Shown here in pieces: positions 1 through 5,852 of a DNA stretch of 6,564 nucleotides. Position numbers and translations under genes: made by a program. Below the pieces are notes generated by a model, which did no database searches, was not told the DNA's origin, and saw only the letters and a program-made list of their open reading frames with translations. Source of the stretch: a candidate division WWE3 bacterium RIFOXYC2_FULL_42_13 (GTDB taxonomy: Bacteria > Patescibacteriota > WWE3 > UBA101185 > UBA10185); the NCBI GenBank assembly GCA_001773255.1, contig MEWF01000003.1, forward strand, positions 1 through 6,564. Direction: 5' to 3'. Each line of letters begins with the position of its first letter. The stretch's first letter is position 1.

Positions 1-611
1 AACTTGAAGAGGGAACTCGAAAAAAGATAGATGAAGCAGTTGAAGTTTTCAGATCTTTGGGCGCGGAAATTATTGATGTTGATATGCTCAGCCCAAAATA
101 TTCAATTGCCGTTTACACAATTTTGCAAAGATCGGAAGTTTCTTCGAATTTGGCGAGGTTAGACGGAATAAGATACGGACATGACCGCAATTCATTCGGA
201 TTTGAAGCTAAAAAAAGAATAATGCTCGGGGCGTACACTTTAAGCTCGGGATATTACGATGCTTATTACGCTAAAGCTCAAAAAGTGAGGACATTAATTA
301 AACAAAGTTTTGACGCGGCTTTTGAAAAAGTAGATTTGGTGATCGCTCCTTCCATGCCTTGCGTTGCATTAAATGTCGGCGAGAGTTCTAACTCACCTAT
401 GTTCGGCGAAATGATGGATGTTTTGAATGAACCAAGCTGTATTGCGGGAGTACCGGGAATAAGTGTGCCATGCGGGTTCTACAACGGACTTCCCGTGGGT
501 GTTCAGATAATGAGCAGAATTAACGAAGAGTCGAAAATATTCGGAGCGCTATTTAATTATCAGGAGGCGACGGTCTTTCATCTAGAAAAACCGGCGTTAA
601 TTAAGGAATAA
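1..611 (+). CDS. gatA: GatA, glutamyl-tRNA(Gln)/aspartyl-tRNA(Asn) amidotransferase subunit A (C-terminal part)
   Basis: This is the 3' part of the gene; the reading frame is open to the left edge, with the first full codon at position 3, and 202 residues are visible of a family that usually has about 480. GatA is the amidase subunit of GatCAB. It releases ammonia from glutamine for transamidation of Glu-tRNA(Gln) or Asp-tRNA(Asn) in the cytoplasm. Visible family signatures, numbered from position 3, are SSNLARLDGIRYG (47-59), the RIMLGAYTLSSGYYDAYY block (72-89) followed by KAQKVR (91-96), the strand DLVIAPSMPC (111-120), and AGVPGISVPCGF then GLPVGVQIM (148-170), which is typical of the end of the amidase fold. 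The Lys-Ser-Ser catalytic triad and the amidase signature lie upstream of the window, so activity cannot be judged here. The TTG at 57 is internal and is not a start. The gene is followed after 2 nt by the HEPN-like gene and then gatB, so all three are probably co-transcribed. Confidence 0.96.
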   Translation, partial: LEEGTRKKIDEAVEVFRSLGAEIIDVDMLSPKYSIAVYTILQRSEVSSNLARLDGIRYGHDRNSFGFEAKKRIMLGAYTLSSGYYDAYYAKAQKVRTLIKQSFDAAFEKVDLVIAPSMPCVALNVGESSNSPMFGEMMDVLNEPSCIAGVPGISVPCGFYNGLPVGVQIMSRINEESKIFGALFNYQEATVFHLEKPALIKE

Positions 612-613
612 AT

Positions 614-1006
614 ATGGGATTTTTTGATTTTATATTCGGGTCGGGAAGTTCATCGTCATACGGTTCCGTAAGCCAGGAAACTGTTAGAAAAATAACTGCC
701 GATTGGGAAAACATAAGTGTACTACTTAAGCAAAAAGGACCCTCACAACTAAAACAGGCACTGATTATGGCAGACAAATCATTGGATGCGGTATTAAAAG
801 AAATGGTTCCCGGTGAAACGATGGGGGAACGCCTAAAGAATGCCGTAGAGAAATTCGACAGACCGACTTACAACAGGATCTGGGACGCGCACAAATTAAG
901 AAATAGTTTGGTTCATGAAGCAGGTTTTGAACCCGCATATTTTATGATTACCGAAGCGGTAGCGAATTTAAAAGAAGCTATATATAAATTAGGAGTCAAT
1001 GTCTAA
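614..1006 (+). CDS. Small HEPN-like conserved protein between gatA and gatB
   Basis: A 130-residue soluble protein with no established function that I can name. It starts with a short hydrophobic and Gly/Ser-rich stretch (MGFFDFIFGSGSSSSYGS, 1-18), followed by a helical body. The C-terminal half carries AHKLRNSLVHEAG (92-104), which fits the R-x4-H core (R96, H101) of HEPN-domain RNases and HepT-type toxins. The Tyr that follows the His in HepT (HxY) is Ala here. The ATG lies 2 nt after the gatA stop, and AAGGA at 603-607, inside the end of gatA, is a well-placed ribosome site. gatB begins 3 nt after its stop in the same frame. The tight packing argues for an operon member whose synthesis is matched to GatCAB. 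I recall similar short proteins with a WxAHKxRNxxxHE-like motif in Patescibacteria, but that is memory, not a search. It could be a structural HEPN relative rather than a nuclease. Confidence 0.85.
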   Translation: MGFFDFIFGSGSSSSYGSVSQETVRKITADWENISVLLKQKGPSQLKQALIMADKSLDAVLKEMVPGETMGERLKNAVEKFDRPTYNRIWDAHKLRNSLVHEAGFEPAYFMITEAVANLKEAIYKLGVNV

Positions 1007-1009
1007 AAA

Positions 1010-2332
1010 ATGAACGAAGAATTGTTAGGAAAATATAAACTGGTTGTTGGAATGGAAGTACATGTCCAACCCAAAACGGAAAACAAAATGTTTTGCGGAT
1101 GCGACGCCAATATATGGGGCGCCGAGCCTAATACCCACACCTGTCCTACATGTTTAGGATTACCCGGCGCGTTACCCGTTCCTAACTTAGAGGGAGTTAA
1201 AAAAGCACAAATGTTGGGTTTGGCGTTAAACTGCGTATTAAATGTAAATTCGAGATTCGACAGAAAACATTACTTTTACCCCGATCTTCCGAAAGGCTAC
1301 CAAATTAGTCAGTATAAACAACCTTTGTGCGAAAACGGCTCATTACTTTTGGAAAGTGGTAATACAGCGGATATTGAAAGAGTCCATTTGGAAGAAGACG
1401 TGGCAAAATCTTTTCACGAAAGCGGTAAGACCTTGGTTGATTTCAATAAGTCCGGTCTCCCACTAATAGAAGTGGTTACAAGACCGTGTTTCCGTTCCAT
1501 CGAAGACGCCGTAGATTATTGTAAGAAACTTCAAGTCATTTGCAGGTATTTGGGTATAAGCGAAGCTGACATGGAAAAAGGCCAGATGAGGCTGGAAGCC
1601 AATATTTCACTTAGAACTGCCGAGATGGAAGAAAAAGATGAACTGTCCCCTTACAAAGTTGAAGTAAAAAATATAAATTCGTTCAAATATATGGAAAAAG
1701 CCGTAAGGGCGGAGATTGTCAGACAGCGCGAAATTTTGGAAAAAGGCGAAATGCCCAAACAGGAAAACCGCGGGTATGACGAATTTAAAAATATTACGGT
1801 CGCGCAAAGAGACAAAGAAGAAGCTTCGGATTACAGGTATTTTCCCGAACCCGACATACCGCCGATGGTTTTTGATGAGAAATACTTTAGTGAGTTGAGG
1901 GCGGTTGAAGGTAGTCTGCCGCAATCCTTGCGGGATGCGATGGAAAAGAAGGGTGTTTCAAAGGAGCAGAGCAGGATTTTAGTGGAAGTGATGGGAAATG
2001 CGGTGGTTGAGAAGTTTCATAAATTAGTCGACGGTGGTTTGGACGCTGTGAAAGCAGCAACGGTGTTGATAAATAGAAAGGACCTTTTTGAGCTGGGTGT
2101 TGAAGATATTTTGAACAAAGTAAAAGATGAGGGTGAAAAGGTTTCCGACACCGGAGAAATTAGAAAAGTTGTTGAAAGTGTTTTGGTGAAAAACGAGGCG
2201 GCAATTACCGATTTTAAAAACGGAAAAGAAAGCGCCCTGCAATTTTTATTGGGTGGGGTGATGAGGGAGATGAAAGGTAAGGCAGATGCTTTGGTTGTTA
2301 CGGGTTTGATAAAAGAAATTCTCAAGAAATAG
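1010..2332 (+). CDS. gatB: GatB, Asp-tRNA(Asn)/Glu-tRNA(Gln) amidotransferase subunit B
   Basis: GatB is the tRNA-binding and kinase-like subunit of GatCAB. It phosphorylates the misacylated Glu or Asp with ATP and then amidates it with ammonia channelled from GatA. The cradle domain is clear: GMEVHVQ (14-20), MFCGC (27-31), CPTCLGLPGALPVPN (45-59), FDRKHYFYPDLPKGYQISQY (83-102), the family signature VDFNKSGLPLIEVV (143-156), MRLEANISLR (193-202), KVEVKNINSF (216-225) and DYRYFPEPDIPP (274-285). The CxC/CxxC cysteines C29, C31, C45 and C48 suggest the zinc site known in some GatB proteins. The C-terminal helical and YqeY-like tail is present (about 295-440), ending in a typical FKNGKESALQFLLGGVM block (402-418). 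At 440 residues it is somewhat shorter than the usual 475-480, mostly in the tail. The start is the ATG 3 nt after the upstream stop, because the codon before it region is a stop in the same frame. The nearest Shine-Dalgarno, AGGAG at 991-995, is 14 nt away, so translational coupling is likely. Confidence 0.97.
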   Translation: MNEELLGKYKLVVGMEVHVQPKTENKMFCGCDANIWGAEPNTHTCPTCLGLPGALPVPNLEGVKKAQMLGLALNCVLNVNSRFDRKHYFYPDLPKGYQISQYKQPLCENGSLLLESGNTADIERVHLEEDVAKSFHESGKTLVDFNKSGLPLIEVVTRPCFRSIEDAVDYCKKLQVICRYLGISEADMEKGQMRLEANISLRTAEMEEKDELSPYKVEVKNINSFKYMEKAVRAEIVRQREILEKGEMPKQENRGYDEFKNITVAQRDKEEASDYRYFPEPDIPPMVFDEKYFSELRAVEGSLPQSLRDAMEKKGVSKEQSRILVEVMGNAVVEKFHKLVDGGLDAVKAATVLINRKDLFELGVEDILNKVKDEGEKVSDTGEIRKVVESVLVKNEAAITDFKNGKESALQFLLGGVMREMKGKADALVVTGLIKEILKK

Positions 2333-2334
2333 GT

Positions 2335-2377
2335 AAAAAAAGCCGCAGAGTAGAAAATTTCTCTACAGTGCGGCTTT
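2335..2377. terminator. Bidirectional intrinsic terminator between gatB and the convergent membrane-protein pair
   Basis: AAAGCCGCA (2339-2347) pairs perfectly with TGCGGCTTT (2369-2377). Inside, after a GA/AG mismatch, GTAGA (2350-2354) pairs with TCTAC (2362-2366) around a 7-nt loop. An A7 run at 2335-2341 becomes a T7 tract after the hairpin on the minus strand, so it should work best for the minus-strand genes. On the plus strand only TTT follows, so it would be a weaker terminator for gatB. It starts 2 nt after the gatB stop and ends 7 nt before the stop of the facing gene. Confidence 0.88.
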
Positions 2378-2384
2378 GGTGTAC

Positions 2385-2702
2385 TCAGAGCCTTACCGTC
2401 GCGATGAATACTACCGTGGCGATTGCTGCGAAAATTTTTAGCCCGCCTAGCAAAGTCAGATCAGGATTTTTCAGAATTAAGGTCTCTTCTATACCAATTG
2501 TAAACGCAAGCACAGAAAAGACGAACAAAAAAACGGTATTTGCGACTCCGAAAAATCCCGGACCGGGGACGGTAGCTGCATGCCACACATTGACGTATGT
2601 CATTAGAGTGAAAAGCACGTTAAGTACCCAAAAGGTCATTTTTTTAGCTCTTTTCGACTCTTTCTTTTCTTCAAGAAGGTCTGAAAGGTCTGACTGTTCC
2701 AT
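2385..2702 (-). CDS. Small three-helix membrane protein, unknown function
   Basis: I do not recognise this 105-residue protein. It has a hydrophilic, strongly charged N-terminal segment (residues 1-21, including LLEEKKESKRAKK) and then three likely membrane helices at about 22-42, 50-71 and 84-103. A PGPG turn (46-49) separates helices 1 and 2, and an EET...KNPDL polar loop separates 2 and 3. The positive cluster before helix 1 predicts a cytoplasmic N-terminus. The ATG is supported by AGGAG at 2708-2712 (minus), 5 nt upstream. It lies 13 nt downstream of another three-helix membrane protein and very probably shares its transcript, ending at the hairpin 2335-2377. A 9-bp tandem repeat (AAGGTCTGA, 2676-2693) encodes SDLSDL near the N-terminus. 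The coding call is supported by the good ribosome site, the amphipathic layout and the flanking promoter and terminator; function is unknown. Confidence 0.82.
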   Translation of the reverse strand: MEQSDLSDLLEEKKESKRAKKMTFWVLNVLFTLMTYVNVWHAATVPGPGFFGVANTVFLFVFSVLAFTIGIEETLILKNPDLTLLGGLKIFAAIATVVFIATVRL

Positions 2703-2715
2703 TTCCTCTCCTTTT

Positions 2716-2961
2716 TTATATTAAGACCGAAAGGGCGATGTAAAACGCCAGTACTATTGCGAAGGCGCCTACCATCAAATCCAACGTCTTGTTAGATTTC
2801 CCGAAAACTACGGATCCTACTATAAACGTTAGGACAGCGATAACAAGTGATACCGTATCTACGGTTTGCCCGCTGAACGGCACATGATCCGCCAGGGTAA
2901 GTACCCCAACCACAAATAAGAAAGTAAGAAATGACAGCAAAAAAGCCAAATTCTTATTCAC
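2716..2961 (-). CDS. Very small three-helix membrane protein, unknown function
   Basis: I do not recognise this 81-residue, very hydrophobic protein. Three membrane helices are predicted by eye at about 5-24, 35-54 and 60-80. A short polar loop (HVPFSGQTVD, 26-35) follows helix 1 and a basic turn (GKSNK, 54-58) follows helix 2; there are hardly any other charges. The start is a GTG (2959-2961), chosen because an ideal Shine-Dalgarno, AAGGAGG, lies 4 nt upstream (2966-2972) and a strong promoter lies just beyond that. It is the first gene of a two-gene unit with the 105-residue membrane protein. The similar size and helix number could mean the two form a hetero-oligomer in the membrane or are distant duplicates, but no clear sequence similarity is visible. 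Candidate roles such as a stress-related membrane modulator cannot be separated from the sequence. Confidence 0.8.
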   Translation of the reverse strand: MNKNLAFLLSFLTFLFVVGVLTLADHVPFSGQTVDTVSLVIAVLTFIVGSVVFGKSNKTLDLMVGAFAIVLAFYIALSVLI

Positions 2962-2965
2962 TTCT

Positions 2966-2972
2966 CCTCCTT
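2966..2972 (-). promoter_or_regulatory. Strong Shine-Dalgarno that sets the GTG start at 2961
   Basis: On the minus strand AAGGAGG sits 4 nt before GTG. It is a near-perfect anti-16S match and decides the choice of GTG as start for the 81-residue membrane protein. Confidence 0.85.
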
Positions 2973-2983
2973 CGAACCTTATG

Positions 2984-3011
2984 AGTATACCATACTATGG
3001 GTCTTAGTCAA
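2984..3011 (-). promoter_or_regulatory. Sigma-70-type promoter of the membrane-protein pair
   Basis: On the minus strand TTGACT (3011-3006) and TATACT (2989-2984) are 16 nt apart, and TGG directly precedes the -10 box, giving an extended -10. Transcription should start near 2977, leaving a leader of about 16 nt that contains the Shine-Dalgarno. This is the best consensus promoter in the window. Confidence 0.8.
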
Positions 3012-3047
3012 ATACGGCAAGTTAGCGAATTTCCGAGGATTGTTAAG

Positions 3048-3056
3048 TGGTATCAT
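3048..3056 (+). promoter_or_regulatory. Extended -10 promoter of the DNA polymerase gene, predicted leaderless
   Basis: TGGTATCAT is a TGN-extended -10 box (hexamer 3051-3056) with no convincing -35 at 16-18 nt upstream. Exactly 7 nt separate it from the ATG at 3064, so the predicted transcription start falls at or next to the A of the start codon. No Shine-Dalgarno precedes this ATG. Confidence 0.55.
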
Positions 3057-3063
3057 ATACTGG

Positions 3064-4911
3064 ATGGAACTAAAATTTGATCCTGCAAACCCTTCATACG
3101 AGTACATTTCAAAAGAAGACCAGGCAAACGCAGCATTGGATATTTTGGAAAAAGCAAAAGTTGTTGGAGTAGACATAGAAAGCACAGGTCTTGATCCTTA
3201 CACTTCCACGCTACTACTTGTACAGATCGGTACCGAAGACAAAAGCTATATTTTTGACGCCCGGGCTTTAGATTTAAAAAACTTTACAAGATTTAAAGAG
3301 TACCTTGAAAGCCCCAAAGTTCTCAAAATATTTCACAACGGAAAATTTGATTACAAACACATTAAAATTCATGTCGGAGCTGCTCCTACAAACTTGTACG
3401 ATACAATGTTAGCCGAAGTTATTTTAAACGCCGGACTCGGGCGTGGTTACTATTCATTAAAAGACCTCACCAAGAAATACACGGGAATGGATTTAAAAAA
3501 AGATGTCCGTGAAACATTTGAAGGCGTGACGAACAAAACAAAAATTAATGTAGAACAATTACAGTACTCCGCCCTCGACACCTTGATATTGTTTCCAATT
3601 TTCGATCAACAGCTCGTAAAAATAAAGAACGAAAATCTGTTAAATGTGGCAAAACTGGAATTTGCCGCAACCCGCGCGGTTGGCGAGATGGAGCTGACGG
3701 GTATTTATATAGACGAGAAAAAGTGGCGGGATATCATGGTTCATCTGTCCGAGAGAAGAAACGCTCTCGCGAAAGAATTTCAGGAAGCAATAAGACCGTA
3801 CTACTCGAATAACATGATTGACCTGTTTGGAAATCACGCAGACACGATTAACATGAATAGCCAGCAACAGCTTATGGATTTATTTAATAACAAGTTGAAT
3901 CTGAATTTACCTTCGACGGGGGATGCACTTCTAGCTTTACATAACGAACCGATTGTTAAATTATTAAGAAATTACAGAGGTTATGAAAAACTGTTGTCGG
4001 CGTTCGGCGACTCTTTATTATCAAAAATAAATCCGGTCACAAAAAGACTGCACCCGGAATTCAATCAATTAGGTACAGCTACCGGAAGGTTTTCTTGTAA
4101 TAATCCAAACCTTCAGCAGATCCCAAGAAATTCCGAGGAGGCTCCTTTTAGAACGTGTTTTAATCCTGAAGCCGGTCATAAGTTAGTTACCGCGGATTAC
4201 TCTTCATTTGAAATGCGTATTTTGGCAGAACTTTCAGGTGACGCAAAAATGATTAAAGCATTGAACGATGGATTGGATATTCACTCATACACGGCATCCC
4301 TAATGTTTAATGTTCCTTATAGCGATGATTTCAAAAAGAAGTACCCAAGCTATAGACAAATTGCCAAACCTATAGGTTTCGGATTGATGTACGGAATGGG
4401 ATCTATGGGGCTTGCCGCCAGAATAGAAAACGAAACTGGAACCCCTGTATCAAGGGAGCAGGGCGAAGACTATATGAACAGATACTTCGCAAGTTATCCG
4501 AGCGTTAAGGACTACCTAAATAAAACGGCGAAAAAAGCTGTGAGGGACGGTTTTAGTACAACTCCTCTCGGTAGAAAACGCTGGTACGATAAACCGTTAA
4601 AAGATGATCCTGACTTCAGGAAAAAAGAATCGCGGATTGAAAGGGAAGCTAAAAACCACCCGATTCAGGGTACAAACGCCGACGCCGTTAAGTACGCTTT
4701 AATATTTTTAAACGACAGAATGAAAAAAGAGGGTATCCACGGCGGTTTAACGCTAACGGTTCACGACGAAATTGTTTCCGAAATAAGAGACGATGAGGCA
4801 GAATACTGGGCAAAAGTGCAGTCGGAAGAGATGGTGAGAGCTGCCCAGCTTTTTATAAAAAAAGTAAAGATTCAAAGTGATCCGTTCGTAGGTGATGTTT
4901 GGGAACATTAA
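3064..4911 (+). CDS. polA: Family A DNA polymerase with 3'-5' proofreading domain, no 5' nuclease domain
   Basis: A 615-residue DNA polymerase I-like enzyme for DNA repair and gap-filling synthesis. Residues about 1-190 are a DnaQ-like 3'-5' exonuclease with all catalytic acids: VDIE (D37, E39), HNGKFD (D96) and YSALD (Y168, D172), so proofreading should be active. The polymerase domain follows, with TGRFSCNNPNLQQIP (340-354), motif A ADYSSFEMR (377-385, D378, E383), motif B RQIAKPIGFGLMYG (431-444, R431, K435, F439, Y443) and motif C VHDE (566-569, D568, E569). Motif A has Ser-Phe where DYSQIE is usual, and motif B has Gly where KxxNFG is usual. Phe at the ribose-selecting position (F439) is as in E. 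coli Pol I. The 5'-3' nuclease domain (about 300 residues) of classical PolA is absent, as in Aquifex Pol I and several phage enzymes. The ATG at 3064 is preferred over the TTG at 3040: the TTG has GAGG only 1 nt away and lies upstream of the putative -10. The gene stands alone, ending at a bidirectional terminator. A phage or plasmid origin is possible, but nothing adjacent supports it. Confidence 0.93.
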   Translation: MELKFDPANPSYEYISKEDQANAALDILEKAKVVGVDIESTGLDPYTSTLLLVQIGTEDKSYIFDARALDLKNFTRFKEYLESPKVLKIFHNGKFDYKHIKIHVGAAPTNLYDTMLAEVILNAGLGRGYYSLKDLTKKYTGMDLKKDVRETFEGVTNKTKINVEQLQYSALDTLILFPIFDQQLVKIKNENLLNVAKLEFAATRAVGEMELTGIYIDEKKWRDIMVHLSERRNALAKEFQEAIRPYYSNNMIDLFGNHADTINMNSQQQLMDLFNNKLNLNLPSTGDALLALHNEPIVKLLRNYRGYEKLLSAFGDSLLSKINPVTKRLHPEFNQLGTATGRFSCNNPNLQQIPRNSEEAPFRTCFNPEAGHKLVTADYSSFEMRILAELSGDAKMIKALNDGLDIHSYTASLMFNVPYSDDFKKKYPSYRQIAKPIGFGLMYGMGSMGLAARIENETGTPVSREQGEDYMNRYFASYPSVKDYLNKTAKKAVRDGFSTTPLGRKRWYDKPLKDDPDFRKKESRIEREAKNHPIQGTNADAVKYALIFLNDRMKKEGIHGGLTLTVHDEIVSEIRDDEAEYWAKVQSEEMVRAAQLFIKKVKIQSDPFVGDVWEH

Positions 4912-4925
4912 TTACCATAAAGAAG

Positions 4926-4972
4926 AAAAAGCGGCTCGGTAGAGGGTTTGTAGACCATATCGAAGCCGCTTT
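4926..4972. terminator. Bidirectional intrinsic terminator between polA and the convergent unknown gene
   Basis: AAAGCGGCT (4928-4936) pairs with AGCCGCTTT (4964-4972). The stem continues as CGGTA (4937-4941) with TATCG (4958-4962), including one G-U pair and a bulged A at 4963, around a 16-nt loop. On the minus strand it is followed by TTTTTCTTCTTT, and on the plus strand by TTTCGTTT. It lies 14 nt after the polA stop and 10 nt before the stop of the facing gene, so it serves both. Confidence 0.87.
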
Positions 4973-4982
4973 CGTTTGACCC

Positions 4983-5735
4983 CTAGAAAAGTATTTTTTC
5001 TAATCTCTCTTTCCATGTTGCCGAAAGAAGTTCATTGCCATTCCAACGGTAGTAGGTCTCAATCAATGGAGATTCTTCCTTTCCATTCGGGTGATATGCT
5101 GCTCTGAATGTCCTGAAGATTGGTATTCTCGCCAGGAGTTCGGATACAGCAGATAGATTCTCTCCGAAACTCATGATTATCTCACCCGGAAAATCAAGAT
5201 AGAAACGGCCGTGTAAGAAATCATCGTCTGCCAGATTGAACTCTTTCCTTATGTAGTTGTAAAAGCTTGTACTAAATACATTCCGTACATCGACGCCAAG
5301 TTTTTTGTATTTTGGCCACTCTCCCAACATTTCCATGACATGGCTTCGCGCAGAGTCTGTCAGCATGACACTTTTTGCTATGTCAACCCGGTCTCCAGTG
5401 TACTCACCGATTTTGGAGATTGCGTCATCATTTCTAAAAATGACCAGAACCTCACTGTTATCCGAGACCTCCTCAGTTGAGATCAGCAAAGGGTAACCGG
5501 AAGGTTCGTCTTTCATCTCCGCGTAACGAATTTCAACGGATCCTAGTTTCTCCCACTCTTTCCTTTGGGAAGGTGTGAGTCTGACGAAAATTGCGCCAAC
5601 GGTCGTATCGTCATGTGGATCGCTGAACAGCAAAGCAGGGTAGACAGCATTTGGCCCCAGCACCAACTTACTAACCGTAGTTCTATTCTGGACACCCGTC
5701 GGTGTTATTTCAAATACCTTAAAACTATGTCCCAT
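4983..5735 (-). CDS. Hypothetical soluble protein, 250 aa, unknown function
   Basis: I do not recognise this protein. No signal peptide or membrane helix is visible, and there is no nucleotide-binding loop or metal-binding cluster. It is a mixed alpha/beta protein with several beta-like stretches (FKVFEITPTG 5-14, EVLVIFRND 95-103, GRFYLDFPGEIIMSFG 176-191) and a C-terminal half rich in aromatic residues, ending with WKERLEKILF. The start is the ATG at 5735, backed by AAAGGAGG 5 nt upstream. A longer frame begins at an ATG at 5825, but that codon lies inside the predicted -10 box, so its extra 30 residues are very probably leader. In four sampled 60-nt lines GC is 40-53 percent, against 30-38 percent in three lines of the neighbouring polymerase gene, which may indicate acquisition from another genome. 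It is transcribed divergently from the clp gene, and their promoters share a half-site, hinting at common stress control. A quality-control role would be guesswork. Confidence 0.8.
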   Translation of the reverse strand: MGHSFKVFEITPTGVQNRTTVSKLVLGPNAVYPALLFSDPHDDTTVGAIFVRLTPSQRKEWEKLGSVEIRYAEMKDEPSGYPLLISTEEVSDNSEVLVIFRNDDAISKIGEYTGDRVDIAKSVMLTDSARSHVMEMLGEWPKYKKLGVDVRNVFSTSFYNYIRKEFNLADDDFLHGRFYLDFPGEIIMSFGENLSAVSELLARIPIFRTFRAAYHPNGKEESPLIETYYRWNGNELLSATWKERLEKILF

Positions 5736-5740
5736 CTGAC

Positions 5741-5748
5741 CCTCCTTT
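5741..5748 (-). promoter_or_regulatory. Shine-Dalgarno that sets the start at 5735
   Basis: On the minus strand AAAGGAGG ends 5 nt before the ATG at 5735-5733. It marks this internal methionine as the true start in a frame that is open for 30 further codons upstream. Confidence 0.85.
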
Positions 5749-5786
5749 ATTTTCCTTTCTGTTTTAATGGCGAATTCAGGTTGTGT

Positions 5787-5805
5787 CCGCGCGTTATTAT
5801 CGCGG
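5787..5805 (-). other. Short GC-rich hairpin in the leader of the 250-aa protein gene
   Basis: CCGCG (5787-5791) and CGCGG (5801-5805) can pair around a 9-nt AT-rich loop; an alternative CGCG/CGCG pairing overlaps it. It lies within the roughly 80-nt predicted 5' leader on the minus strand. No T tract follows, so it is not a terminator. It may be chance or a minor mRNA structure. Confidence 0.3.
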
Positions 5806-5823
5806 CTAAGCTGACGTGGTGGC

Positions 5824-5852
5824 ATATTAGCACAGGATTAAAAACCAGTCTA
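5824..5852 (-). promoter_or_regulatory. Promoter of the 250-aa protein gene, with a CIRCE-like half-site
   Basis: On the minus strand TAGACT (5852-5847) and TAATAT (5829-5824) are 17 nt apart, and TGC precedes the -10, forming an extended -10. The predicted start is near 5817, giving a leader of about 80 nt. GTGCTAATAT (5833-5824) is identical to the 10 nt at 5910-5919 of the clp promoter, so the right arm of a HrcA operator is largely present, but the left arm is degenerate. Confidence 0.55.

Noticed and set aside
1607..2325. Open frames antisense and out of frame inside gatB (for example 1607-1924, 2017-2325 and 2024-2242 minus, 1716-1898 plus)
   Set aside because: They overlap a strongly conserved gatB, show no domain, no ribosome site and odd composition; they are shadow frames.
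2676..2693. 9-bp tandem repeat AAGGTCTGA x2
   Set aside because: It lies in coding sequence and simply encodes a repeated Ser-Asp-Leu; two copies are not enough to call a repeat element.
2368..2724. Plus-strand open frame of 118 aa
   Set aside because: It runs antisense to the membrane-protein gene, starts inside the terminator hairpin and has no ribosome site. The minus-strand genes have a promoter, ribosome sites and a membrane-protein pattern.
3040..3063. TTG start eight codons upstream for the polymerase
   Set aside because: GAGG lies 1 nt from the TTG, too close to act as a ribosome site, and the eight codons overlap the predicted -10. The ATG at 3064 begins the exonuclease domain with normal spacing.
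2979..3185. Minus-strand open frame of 68 aa across the polA start
   Set aside because: It covers the divergent promoter region and the exonuclease coding start and lacks a ribosome site or plausible product.
5736..5825. 30-codon N-terminal extension of the 250-aa protein
   Set aside because: Its ATG lies in the -10 box, while an ideal Shine-Dalgarno marks the internal ATG at 5735. The extension is probably untranslated leader.
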